Of a stretch of DNA of 64,000 bases, positions 1-13,255 are shown piece by piece (the first letter of the stretch is position 1; every line of letters begins with the position of its first letter). The notes beneath the pieces are model-generated. The model had not been told where the DNA came from. It was given only the letters and a program-made list of their open reading frames with translations, and ran no database searches. This DNA comes from Palaemon carinicauda (Eukaryota; Arthropoda; Malacostraca; Decapoda; Palaemonidae), in the NCBI RefSeq assembly GCF_036898095.1, contig NC_090729.1, positions 63,197,758 to 63,261,757 on the forward strand, read 5' to 3'. The translations under genes and the position numbers were made by a program.

Positions 1-1087
1 GGAGCTTCTTACTCAATGCATCTACCTTTGAGTTTGAGAAGCCCTTCTCTTTCATCGAGGATGAAAGCAAAGCTTGAGCCTTAGCATGGTCCATCACTAT
101 GACCTCCTTCGGCTCTGTCTCCTCCTTTGAAGCTGGTTCCTTCCTCAGCAGGACATAACAGTCCGGATATGACCCCTTGCTGGGCCAGAATTCCACCTCC
201 TCTAGGGGAACTGAGCCCAATTTATCCGAGATGACGATCTTTCCAGTCGTCATCGGCATGTGCTCAGCATACCTCCATGGGTTAGCATCTGAGCACAAGG
301 GAAGGTCTTTCACATTGAGCTTTTTCTAGGGCCCATGTGATGCTGCAAGTCTCTGCATCTGCAGCTCCATTGCAGCCGCCTTCTCCTGATTCTCCTTCTG
401 CATCTGTTGGATTATTCCAACAATGGAGGAGAGGGCCTGTCCCAGCTCTACTGGGAGAGCGGCCGATGTTGAGGGAATAGGCTCCAGGATCTGAACCGGA
501 GTAGCCGACACCTCGTCGACCTCTTCCTCTACAACGTCTGGGGCTTGAACTTCATCCTGGGCTTCTGCCAGGAGGTCTTCCTCCAGACGCTCGTCCACGT
601 CAGACATCCTGTCATCCAACTGGATGTCTTGCATAGCGACCGCGACTTCAGCATCCACCTGGATCTGAACTTGGTGGATCTCCTCTTAAGGCTGGGGAAT
701 CACTGCATCAGCTGATGCCCTAGGGAAAAGATACGCCCTCATCTTCTCACTTGGAAGATAAGGTCCAGAGGTGTTCTTCTGGAAGCCCCTTACCCAGGTA
801 CGAAGCTTCTCCCTTGCTATATCCCTTGATTCCGCCGTCCTAGGGGAATCAAAGGCCTCAGTAATCAGGTTAGTGCACACGGTACATACCTGAGGGTCCC
901 AATACTTGAGATCACCCTTGGAGACAGCGCATGTTGCGTGCCTCCTACAAAACTCATGTCCGCAGAGGTTCTTACTGCGGACGTTGCAGAAAACACTTCC
1001 GCACTTCGGAGGGTCCTCCTGTAAAGAGAAGAAATTTCCATGAGTATCAAGTGAACTATGTATCACTGGATATGCATAGTATAGCAT
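1..1087 (-). pseudogene. DIRS-like retrotransposon gag-like ORF, 3' part beyond window
   Basis: Minus-strand reading frame related to the gag-like frame at 27.7-29.6 kb of the full DIRS-like element. It begins at or after 1087, where TTCTCTTTACAG precedes GAGGACCCTCC and looks like a splice acceptor. The N-terminal part has a Cys/His cluster: C-x4-C, then GHEFC, H-x2-C and later VCTVC. A coiled Glu-rich stretch and the block DLPLCSDANPWRYAE follow, matching DLPTCSKTNPWRFAE in the other copy. Two in-frame stops, TAA at 686-688 and TAG at 326-328, break an otherwise continuous frame, so this copy is dead. The gag role is inferred from position and from the paired copy, not from a characterised domain. 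Confidence 0.7.
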
Positions 1088-3109
1088 AACAATTCAGAAA
1101 GGAAAGACACACACTTGTGTTTCCTTCACAACCAATTGTTGCAGCATTCCATATAATAAAATCGAATGGTTAATCTCTTCTAGAATAACCAATGCAAAGT
1201 TTCCAGAGGAAACAGGTGGAGCTCACACCTAAGCAATGATTTTAAAATTCTGGATAATAGACAAGAAAGAACTCACTTTCTTATCTCTAAGGCAACAGCA
1301 AAGGGCTGTGCAAGACAACACAAAAGTGTTAGAACACACAGTGCTGTACCAAAACTTATACTATAGTTTTCCTCTTACAGTATATGTTATACTGAAGAAT
1401 ACTGGTACAGTATAGAAGGTTATGTGCCGGCCGGCACACACCATAACTAGCTTTAAAGTATACTACTTAACAGCTATAAGGCGGTAGAACGCTGGTTCAA
1501 AAGCATATGCCGGCCGGAAGTAACTGCCGGCCGGCAACAGCCCATGTCGGCTACACAAGGTAGCACCCGGCTGCCGGCCACACTCTTGGCGACCGGCAGA
1601 CAAGGGCTGACATTAGCCGGCCGGCAAAGGTACACAACCGATGCCAGCCAGCAGCAAAGAACCAGAGGACTACGACTGCCCGGCTGCCGGCCTCATAGGC
1701 CGGCAGCCGGGTCGGGTACAGCACTAGAAGAAAACAGAATGGATGCCGGGATAAGAGCGTAAACAACCTCCAAGCCCGGCAATCCGAAAGAGTGCATATA
1801 AGGAAGGGGAGAATCTAATTCAGGCTTCCTGACCAATGCCGTCTGACTCACAGGCAGGCATGGATGAGGGACCAAGGGAGGTCCGGGCAGCACTCAAGCA
1901 GAAGACCCTTGCCGGCCGGCAAAGGACTGAGTCAATTCCACATCCTAACCTATCCTAGGTCCAGATGTAGAATGACGTACAGTACTGTAATGGCTAGGCC
2001 ATTACGGAGATAGAGGGGGAAGGGACAAAAGAGGGTCCTACCAACCTTGCTTTAGTGAAGGATCACCCGCAGCCAAGGAAACTCATCTTAGCCTAAGGGA
2101 GATCCAAGGAGGGAGGCCAGCAATACTTGCCAGCTCCCAAAGAACCAAAGCAAGGAAGGTGTTGCTACTCCCAGGGAAAGAATCTTATCCTCCCACCGAG
2201 AACAGCAACAAGGACTAGTCTGCTAGATCACAAAAGAAGGAATCATCTCGTACAGAAACCTTCGGTAGTGACCTAAGGAGGCTAAGCCTCCTATGTCTGT
2301 GTCAGGCCAGCGAGGGAGACTCTACCCCAAGCCAGACGAACACAGACTCAGACTAAAACTCTGTTGTTCTGTCCCACTCTGAAACCAGACTTACTGGAAC
2401 AGGAAGGTACAGTAACACCCCAGTATAGTTTTATCGAAAGTTAACTCAGATAAACCTCTTAGGGATAAGCCCAAGGCTTAAACAGAGGGAAAGGGATTGC
2501 ATACCTTCTCCGAAGAAAAGAAAGCAACCGGGGAGTACGAGAAAGTATACTAAGGCTCCATAAGCAACTTAGCCTAGGCACCAAGAGAATCGATTACCTA
2601 AATCACCGAAACTCACTCGTATACTATCTTGGTAATATTCATCATAATCTTAAATGTATAAAAACCAGCCTAAAGCTTCAATAAAATTTAAATACACTCG
2701 GAAAACCAAAATCATGCAGAAAGTAATAGGACCAAACGACTATGCTACATGGCCTAGCGTAGGCCAGAGTTGGCGAATACTTCGCCAAAATAATACTAAA
2801 GCACTAAAGGAAATCCTATGTAATGCTAAATAGCTTGAATTTATTAAAGCAAAACAACCGGGAATGTCGCTCTGGCTAACTAAAACTCATACCTAGCGAG
2901 CGACAGCGTCCATGACGCCTCTGGTAGGCTACGGCTCTTGTAACAAAGATTAAATCTATTAATCACTTAAAAATTTACCAAGAGCCTACATTTATACATA
3001 AAAGAAATGGTACTCAACTTATCAGAGGCCGACGAAGTTGGAGAAGCCATGAAAAGCTGAATAAATCCAAGATTTGCAAGAAACACAGGAAAAAACACCG
3101 AGTTGTTAA
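1088..3109 (-). other. 5' leader of the left DIRS-like element, GCCGGCCGGCA-rich
   Basis: Non-coding stretch between the gag-like frame and the terminal repeat. From about 1425 to 1930 it is dense in GCCGGC and the near-palindrome GCCGGCCGGCA. The part at 2560-2950, with CTCACCGAAACTC and GCGAGCGACAGCG, matches 35.1-35.4 kb of the complete DIRS-like element in the same orientation. Short open frames here have no recognisable product. Confidence 0.55.
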
Positions 3110-3732
<623 letters not shown>

Positions 3733-3829
3733 ACCTTACTCGTCTCACGTGTTGTCTGACAAAAAATGAAAAAAAAGTACACTTGATGCTAAGAAGCACT
3801 ATGGATGAGAAAGGAGATGATACCAATTC

Positions 3830-4076
3830 AGTTGTGTTACCAGAGATTATGGGGGAACCGAGTGGGAAACCGGGGTTTTAAGGGTGGGAAAATGTCGTGA
3901 ACGAGCGATTTACAACAATAACAATGATTAGAAATGCAAAATAAGCACAAGATAACCAGTTGGAAAAATATAAGGATCATTTAAGTGGCTGAACATAGGC
4001 CAGACATGATTATATAACACATTTGAGATTTGTAAAAGGGTACAGAACCTAACAATCCCTTCTAACCTAACCTAGT
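3830..4076 (+). repeat. Dispersed repeat, copy 1
   Basis: About 245 bp similar to 6170-6412, with shared blocks AAATGCAAAATAAGCACAAG and TCTAACCTAACCTAGTAG. A weaker reverse-complement relative lies at 36120-36450. It has no coding potential. In both plus-strand copies it is followed directly by the GC-rich minisatellite, so repeat and minisatellite seem to travel together. Superfamily unknown. Confidence 0.6.
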
Positions 4077-5075
4077 AGTTCCCAGGTCACACCCCCTAGC
4101 CAGGGCCAAGCCCCCGCATCCCCTTCCCAGGTCACAGCCCCTAGCCGGGGGCAAACCCCCAGACCCCCTTACCAGGTCACAGCCCCTGGCCGGGGTCAAG
4201 CCCCCACACTCCCTTCACAGGTCACGGCCCCTAGCAGGGGGTAAGCCCCCAGACCCCCTTCCCAGGTCACAAACCTTGCCAGGTCAAAGCTCCTAGCCGG
4301 GGTCAAGCCCCCGGACCCCCTTCCCGGGTCACAGCCCCTAGCGGAGGTCACAAACCTTCCCAGATCACAGCCCCTAGCCGGGGGCAAGACCCCACACCAC
4401 CTTCACAGGTCACGGCCCCTAGCCGGGGGTAAGCCCCCAGACTCCCTTCCCAGGTCACAGCCCCTAGACGGGGTCAAGCCCCCGGACCCCCTTCCCAGGT
4501 CACAAACCTTCCCAGGTCACAGCCCCTAGCAGAAGTAAAAAACTTTCCCAGGTCACAGCCCCTAGTCGGGGGCAAGACCCCAGACCCCATTCCCAGGTCA
4601 CAGCCCCTAGTTGGGGGCAAGCCCCCAGACTCCCTTTACAGGTCGTAAACCTTCCAAGGTCACAGCCCCTAGCCAGAGGCAAGCCCCCAGACCCCGTTCC
4701 TGGGTTACAAACTTTCCGAGGCCACAGCCCCAAGCCGGGGGCAAGCCCCTAGACCCCCTTCCCAAGTCACAGACCCTAGCGGGGGCCAAGACCCCAGGCC
4801 CCCTTCCTAGGTCACAAACCTTCCCAGGTCACAGCCCCTAGCCGGGGGCAAGTCCCCGGACACCCTTCCCAGATCACAGCCCCTAGCCGGGGTAAAACCC
4901 CCGAACCCCCTTCCTGGGTCACAAACCTTCCCAGGTCACAGCCCCTAGCGGATGTCACAAACCTTCCCAGGTCACAGCCTCTAGCTGGGGGCAAGCCCCC
5001 AGACCCCCTTCCCAGGTCACGACCCCTAGGCAGGGGCAAGCCCCCAGACCCCCTTCCCAGGTCACAACCCCTTGG
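4077..5075 (+). repeat. GC-rich minisatellite, ~46-bp units, about 21 copies
   Basis: Variants of AGGTCACAGCCCCTAGCCGG followed by GGGCAAGCCCCCAGACCCCCTTCCC, about 45-46 bp each, sometimes lengthened to ~62 bp by an added AGGTCACAAACCTTCCC. I count about 21 CACAGCCCCTAG-type unit starts. Most units contain the perfect hairpin GGGGGC-AA-GCCCCC. The GC content contrasts sharply with the AT-rich surroundings. Open frames on both strands come from the repeat and are not treated as genes. Confidence 0.9.
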
Positions 5076-6169
5076 ACTATACCAATATCCTAATAAAATT
5101 TTCAGCCTTCATCATAAATCCTTTAAAGAAACAGACATTTTTTTTTTGCATTTGGAGAGTTAAAGTTTTGTCTGGACAAATTTCTTGAATTGAGGATATA
5201 TATACTAAAGAATTGGATTGTTCCCTTATATCCTTTGAAATCAGCAAGTTTGTTTTCTAAGCAATATAGAAAGGGGTTTGATACGGATTTACTAAGAAAC
5301 TGAGCAGCACGCTTAAAATTCATTGTTCTTTTTATCCACGCAATATGTTGTGACCTCAATTTATTGCCTAAAAGCAACCCATCATTGTCTTGCAATTTCT
5401 GCAGCTTTTCTAGGAAATCCCATTGAATTTGATTTCCATGGCAAACGAAAAAAAGATAATGGCTACCTCCACCAATCAAAGTGTGAATCTTGTCCCAAAG
5501 GGGGGATTATTATCCTGGGACAAAGTTCCTCCGGGGGGATATATATCCTGGGCCATATTTCCCCCGGGGGGAATTTCAGATGGTGGGAAAACTGACCATT
5601 ACACCGGCTCTGATAACTCAAGGTAAATATATGATACTATAATTTCTACTGAAACTGAAATTCGTCATAAGAAATAGACGAGTGCTAGCTAGTTTTGTAT
5701 TTTTCTCCATATGTTTAATAAGGGCTTTGGCATAATAACTTACCTATCGGTGCATTAAAATGTGAAGCATGTTTTCCACTTCAAATCCATTGTGTACATC
5801 TGAGAGCCTGAAGGGGACATATTGCGCATGTGTTTTTTGCCATGGTTTGGGAAGCTTTCTGTGCATATACAATGACATATTTGTCAGGGGCTTTTTTGAA
5901 ACCAATAAACAGGTTACAAGTACTTCCTCCTAAGCTCCCGGATGTTTTTCTAAAATAGCCATTTTTTTATCACCTTCCCCTTCAGTTTCAACTTTACCAC
6001 TATCACGTGAAGACATCTCCAAGAGGAAACTTAAGTGAAGTACATCAATGTATTTCAAAATTTAGAACCATATATTTTTCCTACTTGCTATCTTGTATTT
6101 CATGCTTTTCTGACCATGATCATTGGTACAAACCACCCGTGCATGAGTTTTTGAACCCCCTTATATAAA
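5076..6169. other. Unassigned AT-rich stretch
   Basis: No convincing gene. At about 5500-5578 a short unit of the type TCCTGGG...CCGGGGGGA is repeated imperfectly two to three times. The 118-aa minus-strand frame at 5123-5479 and the overlapping plus-strand frames have no recognisable motif. Confidence 0.5.
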
Positions 6170-6520
6170 TATAATTATGAGGGACACCAGTGGGAAACCA
6201 GAGATTTTTTGGTTGGGGGAAATATCCTAAATGAGTCATTTGCAGCAATATTAATGGTCAAAAATGCAAAATAAGCACAAGATAACCCGTTGGAAAAATA
6301 TATGGTTCATGTAAGTGGCTGAAAATAGGCCAAACCTGATTATTTAACACTTTTGAGAATTGTGAAATGGTATAAAACCTAACAATCCCATCTAACCTAA
6401 CCTAGTAGCTCCCAGGTTACATACCTAGCCGGGGGCAAGCCCCTGGACTCCCTTCCCAGGTTAAAAGCCTTCTCAGGTCACAGCCACTAGTCGGATCCCC
6501 CTTCCCAAGTCACAAACTAA
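6170..6520 (+). repeat. Dispersed repeat, copy 2, with two degenerate minisatellite units
   Basis: Matches 3830-4076 and then continues into about two degenerate units of the minisatellite seen at 4077-5075 (CTAGCCGGGGGCAAGCCCC). This supports a single mobile or dispersed repeat family whose 3' part is the expandable unit. A poly-T tract follows at about 6631-6654. Confidence 0.6.
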
Positions 6521-6699
6521 AAGCAAATCACAAAGAAATCACTACATTATGATAAAGTAAATCCCAAATAAATCCTTACATAATGAAAAAGTAAATCACA
6601 AAACATTCATTACCTTATGATTGACACCCTCTTTTTTTTTTTTTTTTTTTTTTTGTCTGCAATCTTTACAGAAATAAAAGAAGAGCTAAAAAAATCAAC

Positions 6700-7780
6700 C
6701 TTATTTCAGTGACCTCCTCCCATAATACAATGGAGAATGTAGCATAACAATTAATTAAATTGATAGACATATTGATGATATCCTTGGCGAAGTCCTCATA
6801 CAGGAAACTGGAGAAAATGACACAAACATTAAAGTCACGAGCCTCTCGAAATTAAGATGGGACAGGATATCAGAAATAAGATTGAAAGATGAAACTATCA
6901 ATATGACAAAAAAGATTGTATCATTAATTGATAATCAATCAATCCCTCCCACGACCCAATAGAAAAAGAGATCTTCGTGGAAATAACAACTTACTACAAC
7001 TGTTTTAAATACAGCCATCCAGCAAAAGACTGATCCAACGAAAAGAAGACCATGTGCACCAATTGTGCAGAAGGACACAGGTACATAACTTGTAGTAAAA
7101 CCCCAAAGTGCATAAACTGCAGCGGTTCTCACAGAACACTGGAAGCCTCCTGCCCTATCAGGAAAAAAAAAAAACATTATCAAAGAGGAAATTAAAAAAA
7201 AAAACACAGGAAAATGGCCAAAGCCCCACAAACAGGACAGACTTGTTCAACAAGGCTGCCCAAGCAATTAAAAACCCCCTCCCCAAAAGAGGAACAACAA
7301 ACCCCACACAAGGCTTACCCAAGAATGCAATTATGACAACTTACACAGGCCCCATTAGCACCCGTATTCAGGAACCTATAGACCCAGACAACCATTAATA
7401 AAATATATGAACTATATGGCCTTCAAAAAAAGAATGGCGGATATCAACATAGCAGTCCTTGCCCACTTAGGAATGTACTTCCCACACCAGGCAAATAGAA
7501 GTCTCGAAACGCCCCCAGAAGACACAGCAGTGGAATCTGATGAGAAGATAGAGTCTGATGAGAAGGAAGAAATATTAATTGAGGATGAAATTGAGGAAGA
7601 ACAAAAGGAAACCCCCAATGAAATCCCAACAGCAACAGCAACCCCCAATACTGAACAAAGAAAGGGGAGCCATCACAGAAAGGCCAAAGAGAAAGAAAGG
7701 AAGAGAGAAGTGTCCCATGAGGACCTGAACATACAGCTCTATGACTCCAAGGAACGACACCTATGAACAAAAGAGTCCAA
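6700..7780 (+). pseudogene. I/Jockey-like LINE ORF1 (zinc-knuckle protein) relic
   Basis: Around 7005-7145 the plus strand encodes three consecutive CCHC-type knuckles of the LINE ORF1 kind: YNCFKYSHPAKD, then CTNCAEGHRYITC, then CINCSGSHRTLEASCP followed by basic residues. In knuckle 1 the last Cys position is a TGA stop. A frameshift separates this part from an acidic/basic 119-codon frame at 7407-7766, which may be the ORF1 C-terminus. The family role is RNA binding in the retrotransposition particle. The copy is dead. Confidence 0.65.
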
Positions 7781-7917
7781 AGATAGAAAAAGAGCAATCA
7801 CGCTCTGAGGCAGCAACCAAGCAAAGGTTACATGGAAGCATAAAGACTTCTCAAAAAGAGATATAGTAAACCTGCTACCAGAAAACATAGATAATGATAT
7901 TGCAAGAGTGATAGGAA

Positions 7918-8560
<643 letters not shown>

Positions 8561-8639
8561 ACCAAGTCAAAGAACTAAAAAAACAGGTGAAACTTCGAAG
8601 GAGGTAACTGGGAAATCTACCCTGGGAAGGTATCATTAT

Positions 8640-9260
8640 TTCACCAACATGGATCGGTTTCGATGGGTCGATCTCGACCGAAAAAAAATTCATAAAAATT
8701 CCTTTTCAAGTCAATTCACAACCTTTCACTATAAATAAAAATTACAAAGAATATTCTAATCTTCAAAATTGTAAATAAAGGTTATGTTCAAAATAAATAT
8801 TCATTAAAAATTAATTTAAAGAATAAGTATACAAAGAAAATGACTTTACAATAATATTCACCCAGAATCTAAATAGGGAAATAAACTAAAACTATGCTAA
8901 GCACTCATTCTACGATAATTTAGCATCAACTGCTGAGATCAAGGGGCGGGACGAACCATAAGGGAATGTTTCCTGAAATGAGAAATAAAGTATGTTTTTT
9001 TGGCCCCCCCCCCCCCCCCCGAAAAAAAAATGCATAATTTTTTTCAACATTTATTTTGGGTAGGTAAATGACATAATTAATTGCTGAATTTTTTACAGGA
9101 TATTGTATTATTAACGTACAATGAAAATGTGTAAAATAATCTGCACTTGGATATCATTTAGTGTTATATAAAGGGGTCTTTTTTTTCGCCTTTGCTGTGT
9201 TTTACCCCGTATGTTTTTATAAAATAGTTTATAATTTTTTCTGTTTCTGTAAGTTTGTAC
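8640..9260 (-). repeat. Possible diverged relative of the TTAA repeat element
   Basis: The order of blocks resembles copy A at 10.8-11.0 kb: TGAAATGAGA, a run ending in TTTTTTGGCC, CATAATTTT, TTTTGGGTAGGTAAATGA. At about 8652-8685 there is GATGGGTCGATCTCGACCGA, close to the GGGTCG/CGACC palindrome of the TTAA elements. No TTAA-CCCTGG end was seen. A 17-base C run lies at 9004-9020. The relation is tentative. Confidence 0.35.
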
Positions 9261-10427
9261 CTTTATGATTACTTAATTATGATCATTATTTTTTTTTTAT
9301 GCAAAATAATTTATAAACTTCATTCTAGCTACCATATTATTTTTATGCAAAATTCAAACAATTATGTAAGTAAATAACTCGCCGATATAATTTGCAATAG
9401 TTGGCAAATGGAAAGAACTTGTTGTGAATACAAAAGTGATGATTGCAATAACTGGTGTAATGAAAACATTTATAATCAAATCCAATATAAAACAGAAAAT
9501 ATACAAATATTCAAAATTGATACTGAGGAAAATTGCACGTTACAATTCGTGGTACAAATTAAACGTCTTTGCGGTATAAACGGTACAATTATATATAATA
9601 TGATAAACTGGGTTCCCTTCAGTGTTTCTTCCCAACTTGACTTTATTGAAATTATTTCAACTTTATCATTATTATATCCTTAAGAATTAGTTCATGTATA
9701 GAAGTGTGTATTTAACATCAGAAATGACAACAAGATCCCTCGAGACATCCTATGCTTGCTTGCTCGCAAGATTGCCCAGCCCTGTGCTGAACGCAGATAA
9801 ACTCATGCTCGGATAACTGTTACTCTATTGTATATTACTGTAATATGTGAATTTATTCTATCACTAGAGTCAATTTAAACTGTTATGTAAGTGTTAGCTG
9901 TTTTCGCTTGCACTACTTGACTATTCTACATCCTACCTTACACATAGCCTACATTTCCATAAGCAATACACTACTCTAAAACTGTACTGTACAATATGCA
10001 TACAAATTAAGATTTGTTAAGTGTACATATTTTATACAGTGACCACTAATCGTTTTCATACGGAGTCATACACAGCCTTAAAGCATTATAAAACTCTGAA
10101 ATGTTGCCGTCATCTCTTGCGCAGTGCTGTAGCAAATCACATATCTACAGTATGTTAACCCATAAAAATAAACAATATCCAGAAGTAAAATGATAAGAGT
10201 ATGATCTTATGTTTACAATAATCATTAATATAGTAGGCTATCTATGTATGTGTACATATCAATTGGAAATCAATAGAGTAGATGGCACTGTAGTACATTC
10301 CAAAATAAGTACTATATTGCGTATCCTTATAGAAGGTTCAAAGTGATGTAATATTTGTTTTTGTGGAGAGTACCAGAGTAAAACCCGTAAATTACCAGTC
10401 ACAGGTTGGTCTGCCATCCTAAAATCA
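9261..10427. other. Unassigned AT-rich stretch
   Basis: No gene or repeat recognised. A 91-codon plus-strand frame at 9408-9683 has a Cys-rich start (CCEYKSDDCNNWC) but no family resemblance and lies in AT-rich sequence. Confidence 0.5.
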
Positions 10428-13237
10428 TTAACCCTGGATAGGTACGGTCCTCGGACACCCCTTTAAGGGTATACTCGGACGCGAACGACCCCGACGCCAA
10501 AAAAAATTCTTGAAAAATCAGTTTTTGCAGTAACCTCCTTTTTTCTTTTGCCAAAAAAAACTTCAATGAATGCTTAAAACAACTGTAAAGATAAATACTA
10601 CTCATCTGCAGAAAAACTATTTATTATAAATATTTTAAAAAATTAAGTAGAAAAAAAAAAAGACCTGACATAAAAATTCATAAAAAAAAAGTTTATACAT
10701 ATATACACAAATCCTTTTAGGAATTGATTCTTGAATGTTTAGGACACATCTTGATGTATTTTGGATGAAGTCAGACCCATGGAGGTGAAGATCTGAAATG
10801 AGAAAAAAAGGGTAACTTTTTTTGGCCAAAAAAAATTGTCCAAATTTCATGAATTTTTTTGGGTACCCAAATGAAATAGGAAGTGGCTAATTTTTTTAGG
10901 GAATAAACATATGTTATCCTAAAATAGAAATATGTAAAAAAATCTTCATTATTTTGTAAATTACATTTATATCAGGGGCCATATCTAAAGGTAATTTTTT
11001 GAGTACTTGGAAATTTCGTAAAAAAATACATATATTTAATATATATGATATTTATGCAGGTAAAAATATACCAAAATATCACAAATTCTATAGGGAACAA
11101 GAATATATATAGATAGGGCAGCTTACGCTTCGGATATGTCCACAAAATGGCCGCCAACCACACTGACTCAGACTCCCTAATCTGCCGCTTGAAATGTAGG
11201 AAGGGTATGTCAATTTCAAGGTGTTATTTACTAATCTAATTATTATTGGATATGCATAAAAATTGTATGGTGGGTTGCTGGATAATTGTCGATTATTTTA
11301 CGTTTATAAAATTAAAATTCTGACCCAAAAAATGTTTTTTGAAGGGAAATAAAATCGAAAAAAAAATGTAAAACAATATTTTAGCTAAAAAAATTTGATG
11401 ATATTCAATCAAAAAAAAAAGTAAACAAAATTTTCCGACAAATAAACATCTAGAGGAATCATTACTCTGTGATAGTTCCTTAGTACGTAGTAATTTTGAA
11501 AGAATTGAGAAAAAACGAAAAAATGGCAATCACCGGAAAATCGAACACATACCTATATATACGCCATATCTGGCTAAAAAAAAGATAGGCATGGGTAGCC
11601 AGATCATCTAAAAACACTTTCCAACACTATAAAAATATAAGTTTTGCGACACTACTTGCCAATTCCTTACGGTAACATGACTAAGCAAAAAAATGCAAAA
11701 CAAATAAAAAGGGGGACTCGTGGAAAAATGGCCATTCTAATATACGGCATTTCAGAAAAAAAAAATTTCAGCCACGTGCTGGGCAAACCATCAAGGCATA
11801 TTTTCCGACAAATAAACATATAAATGAAATATTACTCTGTGATAGTTCCTTAGTACGTAGTAATTTTGAAAGAAATGGGAAAAAACGAAAAAATGGCAAT
11901 CACAGGAAAATCGAACACATACTTATATATATGCCATATCTGGCTAAAAAAAAAATAGGCATGGGTAGCCAGATCATCTAGAAACACTTTCCAACACTAT
12001 AAAAATATAAGTTTTGCGACACTACTTGCCAATTCCTTACGGTAACATGACTAAGCAAAAAAATGCAAAACAAATAATAAGGGGCACTCGCGGAAAAATG
12101 CCCAACATTCTAATATACGGGATCTCAGATAAAAAAAAGACATGCACGTGTTAGCCCAACCATCAAGGCACACTTTCTAACACATAAACATGAAAAAAAA
12201 TCAATAATATACGGCAATTCCTTACTACGTAGTAAATTTTTACAAATATTGAAAAAAAAACAGAAATTGGCAACCGCAGTTAAATACCCAATATACCAAT
12301 AACTACGTCGTATATGACAAAAACAAAATCACGCATGGGTAGCCAGATCATCTAGACACACTTTCCAACACTAAAAAAGCAAAAGTTTTACGACACTATT
12401 TCGCAATATCTTACGGAAAAATGACTTGGCAAAAAAATGAAAAAAAATGAAAAAGGGACACTCGCGGTAAAATGCCCGACATTCTAATATACGACATCTC
12501 AGATAAAAAAAAAGACATGCACGTGTTAGCCCAACAATCAAGGCACACTTTCTAACACATAAACATGAAAAAAAAATGAATAATATACGGCAATTCCTTA
12601 CTACGTAGTAATTTTTACAAATATTGAAAAAAAAACAGAAATTGGTAACCGCAGTTAAATACCCAATATACCAATAACTACGTCGTATCTGACAAAAACA
12701 AAGTCATGCATGGGTAGCCAGATCATCTAGACACACTTTCCAACACTAAACAAGCAAAAGTTTTACGACACTATTTGGCAATATCTTACGGAAAAATTAC
12801 TTGGCAAAAAAATGAAAAAAAATGAAAAAGGGGCACTCGCGGTAAAATGGTCCTCGTGGTGATGAACGACATTTTAACTAAAAAAAAAAACATGCACATG
12901 GTAGCCAAACAATCCACCAAGACTTTCCACAACTGATAACCTATACAAGTTGCACCATTCTACGACAATTTCATAATACGTAATAACTTTGATAATTATG
13001 CAAACTACCTCAGAAGGGTAAACTCGGACGCGAACGACCCCGATGCGTCTCAGAAATCGGGGAAGGAGTACAGCTACAGCAATGCACATCTGGACACTAC
13101 TAGAGCGTGTAGGGGAGACACCTCCTGCAGGTCGATCACCCACAAATTCAGTCACAGGGGTGAGTCACGTGAGAAAAACCTGTTTTTTTTTTGACGCTCG
13201 GGGTCGCAAACGACCCACCGTACCTATCCAGGGTTAA
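10428..13237 (-). mobile_element. TTAA repeat element, copy A (non-autonomous, piggyBac-type ends)
   Basis: Starts TTAA-CCCTGGATAGGTACG and ends with its reverse complement next to TTAA (13234-13237). Element length without TTAA is 2,802 bp. Its orientation is opposite to copies B, C and D. The body has four tandem units, marked by GCCAGATCATCTA at about 11600, 11968, 12340 and 12717, where the other copies have five; this accounts for its being about 370 bp shorter. TTAA target sites and CCC-starting ends are typical of piggyBac elements; no transposase gene is present. Short frames here recur in all copies but have no recognisable product. Confidence 0.82.
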
Positions 13238-13255
13238 TATATATTTACAACAGTC

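Noticed and set aside
4077..5075. CRISPR-like array or coding repeat protein
   Set aside because: Units are head-to-tail without unique spacers, in a eukaryotic context. Frames encode only repeat-derived Gly/Leu/Pro-rich peptides.
9408..9683. 91-codon Cys-containing frame
   Set aside because: No family resemblance, isolated, and of a length expected by chance in 64 kb.
12874..13155. A ~93-codon frame (start MTEFVGDRPAGG) open in copies A, B, C and E, with a related shortened frame in D
   Set aside because: It recurs because the elements are copies of each other. It has no recognisable domain, overlaps palindromic subterminal DNA, and ends in a T-rich run.
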